The position numbers and the translations under genes are program-made. A DNA stretch of 64,000 nucleotides from Prevotella sp. (GTDB taxonomy: Bacteria; Bacteroidota; Bacteroidia; Bacteroidales; Bacteroidaceae): positions 19,597 through 83,596 of the forward strand of contig JAFYZT010000055.1 of assembly GCA_017548605.1 (NCBI GenBank), in the 5' to 3' direction. Of this stretch, positions 28,124 through 35,480 are shown in pieces. Position 1 is the stretch's first letter, and every line of letters begins with the position of its first letter. Below the pieces are notes generated by a model. It was not told where the DNA came from, ran no database searches, and worked only from the letters and a program-made list of their open reading frames with translations.

Positions 28124-28537
28124 ATGGAAAAAATCAGAGTAGACGTACAATGGTGCGACAAGAATTTCGGAGCCTCTCTTGGCGAGAATGTGCCCGGTGC
28201 CGTAGTGGTAACCGCAAAGACATACGAACAATTGCTCAACGATGTGCCTGAATCTCTTCGTTTCCATGTGGAGGGCATGCTTGCCGATGGCGACGACGTG
28301 CCCCAGTGGTTGCGCAACGGGGACTATGAGCTGGAATACAACCTTGTTGACACAGCCACCATGCTCCATGCCTTTGAGCCTCTTTTGTCGCTTGCCGCCA
28401 TTAGCAGGGTCTCCGGTATCAACCAGCATCAGCTATCCCACTACGCCAACGGATTGAAGCAGCCCCGCCCGCGGCAACGGCAGCGCATCGTGGACGGCAT
28501 CCACAAGATTGGTCGTGAACTATTGGCTGTTGTATAA
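28124..28537 (+). CDS. hicB: HicB-type antitoxin with C-terminal helix-turn-helix
   Basis: A 137-residue protein. The N-terminal domain (MEKIRVDVQWCDKNFGASLG, then VVVTAKTYEQLLNDVPESL) is the partial RNase H-like HicB fold that covers the toxin. The C-terminal ~50 residues (SLAAISRVSGINQHQLSHYA) form an XRE-like helix-turn-helix for autorepression. The start at MEKIRV is chosen because the in-frame extension upstream overlaps hicA and shows no conserved sequence. It neutralises HicA and probably represses the hicAB promoter. Confidence 0.82.
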   Translation: MEKIRVDVQWCDKNFGASLGENVPGAVVVTAKTYEQLLNDVPESLRFHVEGMLADGDDVPQWLRNGDYELEYNLVDTATMLHAFEPLLSLAAISRVSGINQHQLSHYANGLKQPRPRQRQRIVDGIHKIGRELLAVV

Positions 28538-28747
28538 GTTTTATTGTTTGACGACATTGCTTAGCGTCAGCTTGGCGGGGCATCACTGTCCCGGTCTTTT
28601 TCTTACTATCGTTTTCCTTTATTGTCCAGCCACCGCAGGAACCAAATGAAGAGGCCGACGACAACAATGGTGACAGCCACGTCGACGGCGCGTTTTCACT
28701 GCTCCTAAAACGAAGGCTACTTGACCGCTTCTTTTGTTCAATTTGTC
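28538..28747. other. Spacer after hicB with a possible terminator and a membrane-helix remnant
   Basis: A weak hairpin (CGGGG...TCCCG) followed by a T-rich stretch at 28576-28605 may end hicAB. On the minus strand, 28606-28689 reads AVDVAVTIVVVGLFIWFLRW then a short basic tail and stop, with a TGA just upstream and no ATG: probably the remnant of a membrane segment. Nothing else recognisable. Confidence 0.45.
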
Positions 28748-28783
28748 GTTTAAAACGGTTTGGGTTCAGGTGGTATTCGAACC
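28748..28783. repeat. TTCGAA-core repeat, copy B
   Basis: A 36-nt sequence (GTTTAAAACGGTTTGGG, then TTCAGGTGGTATTCGAACC) identical to copy C at 29823-29858. It separates the HicAB block from the membrane-protein block. Confidence 0.85.
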
Positions 28784-28918
28784 TTGAAAATGCCCAAATT
28801 CAATCCATACAAAAAGAAGTTTACCGATATGCAACTTATCAATGTTATAGGTCCTCACATAAAGAGGTAAGACAAATCCCATTTTTTCTTCAAATCATTA
28901 CAAGTAAATAATGAAAAG

Positions 28919-29623
28919 ATGCTGATCATTTCCCTTATCATATTTGCCATAATTGCTTTGATCGTCGCCGCTGTACTCGGACTCCTTAGTTCCATAGTGG
29001 CATGGAGGATTGTGCGACGAAGGAACTGGAGTCACAAACGGTTGATTGTGATTCTGGCTGCCATCACTCCTGCCTTGTTCATTGGCATGGAGGCCGTCTT
29101 GGGACTCATCGGAAGTGTGTATATCTCCGAGACGAAAGGTGTCGACTTGGGCTTCGGTGATTATTGGGAGGCACCACTTTCCGCAAGCCACTATCTTTCT
29201 GCTGTCGACATGCCGGAAACGGCAACTATCGGAAATCGAGAAGATGGTCCTTTCCAAGAAGGCAGTGGCGGTGTAGAGCATTTATGGGTAGTGGATGATA
29301 GCGTGTTCGTGACTATAAAAGACAAGGCAATCTCATCGGAAATGAATGACTCTTCCTTATCCACCTATTCGTTATATCTCTTTAATCGTCAAGGCAATGG
29401 GATAGATACGCTTTTGAATAGAGCAGACACACTGAAGTTGACAGAAACCCTACGAAACCGAAATCTGGATATAAAAACTGCTTTGACTCCGGATGACTAT
29501 TTTACCCAAGCACAAAGGGAGGCTCACAAAGTAGAAAGCCCGCTTCGACATACAATCGTAATCGTGACGATATTGGCATTGTGGGCTTTGCTCATTCGAT
29601 TCATTAAGAAAAGAAGTTGTTGA
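28919..29623 (+). CDS. Membrane protein of unknown function
   Basis: A 234-residue protein with two N-terminal membrane helices (about 2-28 and 43-65), a soluble domain of about 140 residues (YWEAPLSASHYLSAVDMP onwards) and a C-terminal helix (about 212-229) ending KKRSC. No family is recognised. The gene lies between repeat copies B and C. Its TGA stop is followed, in the same frame and without another stop, by a second ORF of 44 residues, so the gene may have lost its original end or be one of two tandem units. Confidence 0.6.
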   Translation: MLIISLIIFAIIALIVAAVLGLLSSIVAWRIVRRRNWSHKRLIVILAAITPALFIGMEAVLGLIGSVYISETKGVDLGFGDYWEAPLSASHYLSAVDMPETATIGNREDGPFQEGSGGVEHLWVVDDSVFVTIKDKAISSEMNDSSLSTYSLYLFNRQGNGIDTLLNRADTLKLTETLRNRNLDIKTALTPDDYFTQAQREAHKVESPLRHTIVIVTILALWALLIRFIKKRSC

Positions 29624-29659
29624 CTTGAAGATAAAAAAGGAAGCAAAAAGAAGTCTGTA

Positions 29660-29794
29660 ATGTATGGAATGGCATTGTTTGCCTTGGCCCTTATAGGCAT
29701 TGTATTTGTGCCGACATTCTACCTTGAAAATGGTGACAGGTTGGACTGGCAACTGAGCAAATGGACTATTAGTGAGCGAGGCTTCAGCAACTAA
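29660..29794 (+). CDS. 44-residue membrane ORF in frame with the preceding gene
   Basis: It starts MYGMALFALALIGIVF, one membrane helix, then a polar tail (ENGDRLDWQLSKW) and a stop. It begins 36 nt after the upstream stop in the same frame, with no stop in the gap. It may be a separate small membrane protein or the severed C terminus of the gene before it; the sequence alone does not decide. Confidence 0.4.
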   Translation: MYGMALFALALIGIVFVPTFYLENGDRLDWQLSKWTISERGFSN

Positions 29795-29822
29795 TCTTCG
29801 GCAAAATGTGAAAGTATGGAGG

Positions 29823-29944
29823 GTTTAAAACGGTTTGGGTTCAGGTGGTATTCGAACCCTTTAATTGGTAATTTTTTGAGGCAAAGATAGTAGTAATTTA
29901 GCCGAAAAATGGCAAAGCAAACTTTAGTATTCGAATCACCAAAA
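29823..29944. repeat. TTCGAA-core repeat, copy C, with a second half-site
   Basis: Copy C proper is 29823-29858, identical to copy B. A second GTATTCGAA occurrence at 29928-29936 is followed by TCACCAAAA. A minus-strand TATCTTTG (29889-29882) between them could be a promoter facing away from rpiB. Confidence 0.75.
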
Positions 29945-30001
29945 GAACTATCCTTAAGAGATTGTATGTTGGTCATTACCAACAGGGAGACTGAAGAGAC
30001 G

Positions 30002-30045
30002 ACAAAGAGCCATTTCCCTCTTTAAGACAGGAAACGGCTCTTTGT
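30002..30045 (-). terminator. Terminator of the tkt-rpiB transcript
   Basis: The stem ACAAAGAGCC...GGCTCTTTGT, with an inner TTTCC/GGAAA part, lies 22 nt after the rpiB stop. It is homologous to 27306-27349, with paired substitutions. Confidence 0.8.
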
Positions 30046-30066
30046 TATATTGCTACAAACTGAGCG

Positions 30067-30507
30067 TTACACCGGAATCTTGTCGATGCGACGCTGGTGG
30101 CGACCACCTTCGAAGTCGGTGGCGAAATATTCGTCCATAATTTTACGGGCCATCTCCTCATCGATGAAACGACCGGGCATGACAAGCACATTGGCATCAT
30201 TGTGCTGACGGATAAGATGGGCAATCTCGGGAATCCAGCACAGACCGGCACGGATGCTCTGGTGCTTGTTGAGCGTCATACTGATGCCTTCGCCACTGCC
30301 GCAGACAGCAATGCCGGGAAATACCTCGCCATCCTCGATGCCGCGTGCCAGGGCATGACCGAAGTCACTGTAGTCGCACGAGTCTTCGCTGAAGGTACCA
30401 TAGTCCTTGTAAGCATAACCTTTCTCTTCGAGGTATTGCTTGACGAACTGTTTCAAAGCATAGCCAGCATGGTCGCTGGCTATGCCGATGGTCTTGAATT
30501 CCATCAT
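30067..30507 (-). CDS. rpiB: Ribose-5-phosphate isomerase B
   Basis: A 146-residue RpiB/LacAB-family protein: IASDHAGYALK near the N terminus (phosphate-binding Asp-His), active-site Cys in AVCGSGEG, NKHQSIRAG and the C-terminal FEGGRHQRRID. It interconverts ribulose-5-phosphate and ribose-5-phosphate in the cytosol. It follows transketolase by 33 nt on the same strand, so the two feed the non-oxidative pentose phosphate pathway together. Its last 300 bp exist a second time at 27370-27669. If an element inserted here, the present 3' end could be the incoming copy; protein function looks intact. Confidence 0.93.
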   Translation of the reverse strand: MMEFKTIGIASDHAGYALKQFVKQYLEEKGYAYKDYGTFSEDSCDYSDFGHALARGIEDGEVFPGIAVCGSGEGISMTLNKHQSIRAGLCWIPEIAHLIRQHNDANVLVMPGRFIDEEMARKIMDEYFATDFEGGRHQRRIDKIPV

Positions 30508-30538
30508 AATTGTAAATTATGAATTGTGAATTGAAAAC
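30508..30538. repeat. AATTATGAATTGTGAATTG phrase in the tkt-rpiB gap
   Basis: The 33-nt spacer between transketolase and rpiB is almost wholly made of this phrase, which is close in wording to that at 8446-8496. Confidence 0.55.
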
Positions 30539-30540
30539 TC

Positions 30541-32553
30541 TTAACCCAGCAGCTTCTTCACCTGCTCGTACACGTTCTGGCCGTTATAGCCCAGTTTCTC
30601 ATCGAGCACTTTGTAAGGAGCGGAGAAACCGAAGCTCTGCAAGCCCCAAACCGTGCCGTCAGCACCTACGAGACCCTCAAGGGTGACAGGCAGACCGGCG
30701 GTCATACCGAACTTCTTCTTGCCAGCGGGAAGCACGCTCTGCTGGTATTCCTTCGGCTGGTTGCGGAACAAGCCCTCGGAGGGAACGCTCACGATGCGTA
30801 CCTTCACGCCGTCTTCGCGGAGCAGTTTGGCACCGGCCTCGAGGGTGGACACCTCAGAACCAGAGGCGAGCAGGATGACATCATAGTCATCATCGCTGCC
30901 GGCCACCACATAGGCACCCTTCATGGCCTGCATGTAGTCGTTGCCTTCGGGCAGCATGTCGATGTTCTGACGTGAGAAGATGAGAGCCGTCGGTGTGTCA
31001 GTGTTCTCCATAGCCATACGCCAGCAGACAGTGGTCTCTTCGGCATCGGCGGGACGAACAACGAGCATCGAGTTCTTGCCGTGGTGGTTCTTCAGTTTCT
31101 CCATCAGGCGGATTTGTGCTTCCTGCTCCACAGGCTCGTGGGTAGGACCATCTTCACCTACACGGAAGGCGTCGTGTGTCCAGATGAACTTCACTGGCAG
31201 CTCCATCAAGGCAGCCATACGCACGGCGGGTTTCATATAGTCGGAGAATACGAAGAAGGTGCCGCAGGCGGGGATGACACCACCGTGGAGGGCCATACCG
31301 ATGCAGCAGCAAGCCATGGTGAGTTCGGCCACACCAGCCTGGAAGAACGCACCGGAGAAGTCACCGCGCACGATATCGTGGGTCTTCTTCAGGAAGCCGT
31401 CAGTCTTGTCGGAGTTGCTCAGGTCGGCAGAGGCGCAAATCATGTTAGGCACCTCTTCGGCCAACACGCTCAGCACGGTAGCCGAAGCACCACGGGTGGC
31501 GGCACCGGCCTTCTGCTGTACCTTGTTCCAGTCAATCTTCGGAGCCTTGCCACTGAACCACTCTTCGAGTTGCTTGGCCTGCTCAGGATGACCTTTGGCC
31601 CACTCAGCCTTGGCAGCATAGCGCTCGGCGCAGATTTTCTTCAGTTCTTCAGCACGCTTGGCGTACATTTCTTTCACTTCTGGGAAGATGACGAAGGGGT
31701 TCTCCGGGTCGGCACCCAGGTTCTTCATCGTCTGCACGAAGTTGTCACCGCCGAGCGGTGCACCGTGGGTGGCGCAGTTGCTCTCATAGCTTGAGCCGTC
31801 GGCCTTGCGGGCACCCTTGCCCATCACACAGTGGCCGATGATGAGCGACGGACGCTCCTTCTCTGCCTGTGCTTTCTTGATGGCTTCGCGAATCTGATCC
31901 ACGTCGTTGCCGTCAATCTTCTGTACAAACCAGCCCCATGCTTCGTATTTCTTAGCAGTGTCTTCGCAGGTCACCACTTCGGTCTTAGTGGAGAGCTGTA
32001 TGTCGTTGGCATCATAGAACATGATGAGGTTGTCGAGTCCGAGGTTACCAGCGATACGGCCAGCGCCCTGCGAAATCTCTTCCTGCACACCACCGTCGGA
32101 GATATAGGCATAGATGGTCTGGTTCATTACGTTGCCCAGACGGGCCTTGAGGAATTTGGCAGCGATGGCGGCACCCACGGCGAAGGTATGTCCTTGGCCG
32201 AGCGGACCGGAAGTGTTCTCAATGCCGCGTGCTATCTCACGCTCGGGGTGTCCAGGAGTGACTGAACCCCACTGACGCAGGTTTTTCAGGTCTTCCAGTT
32301 CATATTTACCGATGAGGGCAAGTTGTGAGTAGAGCATCGGAGCCATATGGCCGGGGTCGAGGAAAAAGCGGTCACGACCTTCCCATGCGGGATTCTCGGG
32401 GTCATAGACCAGGAATTCGCTATAGAGGGTGTTGATGAAATCTGCACCACCCATGGCGCCGCCGGGATGGCCACTCTTGGCTTTTTCAACCATTGCAGCT
32501 GCAAGGATACGAATGTTGTCAGCTGCCTTGTTCATTACTTTGTTGTCGTTCAT
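30541..32553 (-). CDS. tkt: Transketolase
   Basis: A full-length 670-residue transketolase. The thiamine-pyrophosphate domain has GHPGGAMGGAD, GPLGQGHTFAVG and the Mg2+ loop SDGGVQEEISQGAG with the usual N-containing follow-up (YDANDIQLS). The middle pyrimidine-binding domain contains TMACCCIGMALHGG and THDAFRVGEDGPTHEP, which matches the conserved substrate and cofactor loop. It moves two-carbon units between pentose phosphates and glycolytic intermediates. In this operon (abfA-tkt-rpiB) it absorbs xylulose-5-phosphate made from arabinose. Confidence 0.95.
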   Translation of the reverse strand: MNDNKVMNKAADNIRILAAAMVEKAKSGHPGGAMGGADFINTLYSEFLVYDPENPAWEGRDRFFLDPGHMAPMLYSQLALIGKYELEDLKNLRQWGSVTPGHPEREIARGIENTSGPLGQGHTFAVGAAIAAKFLKARLGNVMNQTIYAYISDGGVQEEISQGAGRIAGNLGLDNLIMFYDANDIQLSTKTEVVTCEDTAKKYEAWGWFVQKIDGNDVDQIREAIKKAQAEKERPSLIIGHCVMGKGARKADGSSYESNCATHGAPLGGDNFVQTMKNLGADPENPFVIFPEVKEMYAKRAEELKKICAERYAAKAEWAKGHPEQAKQLEEWFSGKAPKIDWNKVQQKAGAATRGASATVLSVLAEEVPNMICASADLSNSDKTDGFLKKTHDIVRGDFSGAFFQAGVAELTMACCCIGMALHGGVIPACGTFFVFSDYMKPAVRMAALMELPVKFIWTHDAFRVGEDGPTHEPVEQEAQIRLMEKLKNHHGKNSMLVVRPADAEETTVCWRMAMENTDTPTALIFSRQNIDMLPEGNDYMQAMKGAYVVAGSDDDYDVILLASGSEVSTLEAGAKLLREDGVKVRIVSVPSEGLFRNQPKEYQQSVLPAGKKKFGMTAGLPVTLEGLVGADGTVWGLQSFGFSAPYKVLDEKLGYNGQNVYEQVKKLLG

Positions 32554-32588
32554 AATCAGATGAATTTAAACTATTATATGATTTGTTG

Positions 32589-34181
32589 TTATTTGATTGT
32601 CAGTACGATAAGGGATTTAGCGGGTACCTTTACGGAGAGTTCGCCTTTTTTCACTTTGGCATCTTTGTATTCGCATGGAGCTACGCGGTCGGGGTGTTCA
32701 AAGTCGTTGTAGTCGGCTACTGACTTTGAAGTGAGTATTCTGCCGCTTACGCTCTTCGCGGTGAAACCGTCGATATTGACGTTGATGGTCTGGTCCTTGT
32801 CGAGACTTACGTTGGTGATGGCAAGAATGAGGCTGCCGTCCTTGGCCTTGGCTGCCGATGCGGAGAGAAGGGGCAGTGTACGGTAACCGTCAGCGCGAGT
32901 GGCGTCCATGGCAATGAAATAATCATGGCGCACCTTGATGGTCTCGCTCTCGATGTCGATGGGCAGGTAGGTTGCCTCCATGAACGGCGTGTACATCTGG
33001 AACACGTGGTAGGTGGGGGTGAGCACCATGTGGCCAGGACCTTCTTGGTCGGTGAGAATCATGGATTGCAGCACGTTGACAACCTGTGCGATGTTCGCCA
33101 TGACGATGCGGTCTGTATGGCGGTGGAACACGTTCAGAGAGAGGGCTGCCACGAAGGCGTCACGCAGGGCGTTCTGCTGGTAGAGGTGCCCGGCGATAGT
33201 ACCAGGCTCTTCGTCCCACCAGGTACCCCATTCATCAACCAGCAAGTCAACGTGATGGTCGGGGTCTTTCTCGTCCATGATGGCCTTATGCTTCTTGATA
33301 ACATCTTCAATCTCCAGACATTTGCCCAAAGCCCAGTAATACTGATCGTTGTCAAACTGCGTGGCCGACCCTTTCGAGCCGGTCCATCCAGAGCAGGTGT
33401 AATAGTGAAGACTCACACCGTTCATGCGGTTGCCAATCTGTTCCATCAGCACGCGAGTCCAATCGTAGTCATAGTCGCTTGCTCCACTGCCGATGCGGTA
33501 TAGCTGGTTGTTGCTGTAGTCGCGCAGATAGGTGTTGTATTTACGGAACTCATTGCTGTAGTATTCGGGTGTCATGTTACCGCCGCAGCCCCAAGCCTCA
33601 TTGCCGATACCGAAATATTTCACGTGCCAGGCTTTGTCACGTCCGTTCTGGCGGCGCAGGCGAGCCATCGGCGTGTCGCCGTCGCTGGTCATGTATTCCA
33701 CCCATTGGGCCATCTCTTTCACGGTGCCGCTGCCCACGTTGCCACTAATATAAGGTTCGCAGTCAAGCATCTCGCACAGGTTCAAGAACTCATGTGTGCC
33801 GAAAGAGTTGTCTTCGATGGTGCCGCCCCAGTTGTTGTTACGCAGCGAGGGACGTTGGCTCTGCGGGCCGATGCCGTCCATCCAGTGGTAGTCGTCGGCA
33901 AAGCAACCGCCGGGCCAGCGTAGCACAGGCACCTTCAAGGCTTTCAGTGCCTCGAACACGTCCTTGCGGTAGCCGTTGATATTAGGGATGGGCGAGTTAG
34001 GTCCCACCCACAGACCACCGTAGATACACGATCCCAGATGTTCTGCAAACTGACCGTAAATTTCTTTGTTAATCTTTGCTCCCGGTTGGTCTGCATGAAT
34101 AGTTGCCTTGCCCGACTCTTGGGCGTATGCCATGAATGACAGTGCCATGGCTGCAATGAATGATACTAATGTCCTTCTCAT
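32589..34181 (-). CDS. abfA: Exported GH51 alpha-L-arabinofuranosidase
   Basis: A 530-residue enzyme: signal peptide (to about residue 20, SFMAYAQ), a (beta/alpha)8 catalytic domain with acid/base Glu195 in GIGNEAWG and nucleophile Glu317 in VDEWGTWW, and a C-terminal beta-sandwich. The substrate-side [14 protein letters not shown] motif is typical of GH51. It removes terminal alpha-L-arabinofuranosyl residues from arabinan or arabinoxylan in the periplasm, giving free arabinose for the adjacent operon. It is followed by tkt after 35 nt and preceded by the DUF4421 gene after 30 nt. Confidence 0.93.
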   Translation of the reverse strand: MRRTLVSFIAAMALSFMAYAQESGKATIHADQPGAKINKEIYGQFAEHLGSCIYGGLWVGPNSPIPNINGYRKDVFEALKALKVPVLRWPGGCFADDYHWMDGIGPQSQRPSLRNNNWGGTIEDNSFGTHEFLNLCEMLDCEPYISGNVGSGTVKEMAQWVEYMTSDGDTPMARLRRQNGRDKAWHVKYFGIGNEAWGCGGNMTPEYYSNEFRKYNTYLRDYSNNQLYRIGSGASDYDYDWTRVLMEQIGNRMNGVSLHYYTCSGWTGSKGSATQFDNDQYYWALGKCLEIEDVIKKHKAIMDEKDPDHHVDLLVDEWGTWWDEEPGTIAGHLYQQNALRDAFVAALSLNVFHRHTDRIVMANIAQVVNVLQSMILTDQEGPGHMVLTPTYHVFQMYTPFMEATYLPIDIESETIKVRHDYFIAMDATRADGYRTLPLLSASAAKAKDGSLILAITNVSLDKDQTINVNIDGFTAKSVSGRILTSKSVADYNDFEHPDRVAPCEYKDAKVKKGELSVKVPAKSLIVLTIK

Positions 34182-34211
34182 AACAATGTTTGAAGTTTGA
34201 GGTTTGAGATT

Positions 34212-35369
34212 TTATAGTCTGATACCTATTGATCCGTTAATGTTCCAATCGGTGATTTTCATGTGATTGCTGCCGAAACGATGTTTGTAGTGATTCACCT
34301 GTCCGTAGGCATTGATGAAACAGCGTCCCAACTGGTAGGTCACCGACATGCGTGCGTCGAAGTTCAGCGAAATATTACCATGTTTCTCCGCAGTGCTCGT
34401 CGGTGTGATGCTGAGGTCGACAGGCAAAGTACCCTCATCAGGCAGTGCCATTTTCCCGTCAAGCGATGTCTCCTCTGATTCGAGTAATGCGTCGTAGTTC
34501 GACTCATAGAGATACACCTTTGCCCTGTTGTAGAGTGTGAACTGGGGTATGGCAATAATGTTCACAAGCAGGTCCTTCACAGGCACCCAGTTGTAAGCAT
34601 AGCCCACGCCGACGCTTCCTTCGTAAATCTGTGTTCGTCCGATACCGTTCATTATCTGTATGATGAAGGCGTTACGGTTCGACACATAGTTGAGGGAGGT
34701 GTAGAACCAAGACGCACCCACAACAATGGAGCCGGCGGAGCGTAACTGTATGGCTGACTGGTCATAGGCCGCGGCATGTGAGAACCGTTTGCCGTTGAGC
34801 ATGTAGTATCCGTCAACCAATGTAGTATGGACACTCAGCGGTTCATCAGTATAGCCTTCCGTTTCCCAATCAAATGCACCTTCTTCCGGGTCATAGCCAC
34901 TCAAACGTATGCCCAACTCATCGGTCTTAAATCGGCGCAGACGCAGGCTGATACTGTAGCGCGACCCGGTGGCGCTAAAGCGGAAATTTCTGCCGTGGCC
35001 TTCGGAAAGTGACAAACTGTAACCGAGACCATAGCCGCGATATCCCACCCACAGACCTATTGACGAGGATGTGCGGGGCGAAATGATGGTCCCCCAATTC
35101 ATTTCTGCAGACTCCTCCCCTTCAGTCAACGGCTGCAAATCCATCTTTGTGCTTGAGCGAAGCAACATGTCGTTGGCGTTGTAGCGTAAGATAACCTGCC
35201 AAGGCTTCTCGGGTATGTTGATGTAATTGGTATCAATACCCGTCACCGACATCTTATCGACAAAGGCTGCCAAATTGCCCACTTGCCTGAATAGCCAATT
35301 CTTTTTTTCCTGGGCTTGCACTTGACTGCAAAGCATGGCGATGAGCATGATGGCAACCCCTCTTTTCAT
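34212..35369 (-). CDS. DUF4421 exported beta-barrel-like protein
   Basis: A 385-residue protein with a signal peptide (MKRGVAIMLIAMLCSQVQAQ) and the Bacteroidota DUF4421 domain; alternating hydrophobic strands and a C-terminal aromatic/hydrophobic end (NGSIGIRL) suggest an outer-membrane barrel. The function is unknown. The longer frame from 35429 is rejected: it would begin in the upstream terminator and the signal peptide would not be N-terminal. The -7 promoter box ends only 4 nt before the chosen ATG, which predicts a leaderless or nearly leaderless mRNA. It heads the unit continuing into abfA. Confidence 0.78.
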   Translation of the reverse strand: MKRGVAIMLIAMLCSQVQAQEKKNWLFRQVGNLAAFVDKMSVTGIDTNYINIPEKPWQVILRYNANDMLLRSSTKMDLQPLTEGEESAEMNWGTIISPRTSSSIGLWVGYRGYGLGYSLSLSEGHGRNFRFSATGSRYSISLRLRRFKTDELGIRLSGYDPEEGAFDWETEGYTDEPLSVHTTLVDGYYMLNGKRFSHAAAYDQSAIQLRSAGSIVVGASWFYTSLNYVSNRNAFIIQIMNGIGRTQIYEGSVGVGYAYNWVPVKDLLVNIIAIPQFTLYNRAKVYLYESNYDALLESEETSLDGKMALPDEGTLPVDLSITPTSTAEKHGNISLNFDARMSVTYQLGRCFINAYGQVNHYKHRFGSNHMKITDWNINGSIGIRL

Positions 35370-35373
35370 GGTG

Positions 35374-35381
35374 CAAATATA
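35374..35381 (-). promoter_or_regulatory. -7 element abutting the DUF4421 start codon
   Basis: TATATTTG followed by CACCATG on the minus strand. With a start site about 5 nt past the box, transcription would begin at or next to the A of ATG. Confidence 0.5.
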
Positions 35382-35431
35382 CTCAATAATTTTGAATTTA
35401 CCGATGCTGTTGCGTACTATTTTCAACAATA

Positions 35432-35466
35432 TATCCCCAAATCGTGCTTTTGACGATTTGGGGATA
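35432..35466 (-). terminator. Terminator of the ara operon
   Basis: A 13-bp perfect stem (TATCCCCAAATCG and complement) with a 9-nt loop, 15 nt after the araB stop. Confidence 0.8.
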
Positions 35467-35480
35467 AAGTAAGTGGCTGT

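Noticed and set aside
29621-29623. Selenocysteine readthrough of the in-frame TGA
   Set aside because: No redox motif or stem-loop is seen after the TGA; a plain stop or gene truncation is simpler.
28748-29858. tRNA 3' end (T-loop-like GGTTCGAATACC on the complementary strand of the TTCGAA repeat)
   Set aside because: The bases on either side of TTCGAAT do not pair as a T-stem, no anticodon or D arm is present, and no CCA end follows.
27182-29858. CRISPR array built from the three repeats
   Set aside because: Copies are more than 1 kb apart with genes between them; there are no short regular spacers and no cas genes.
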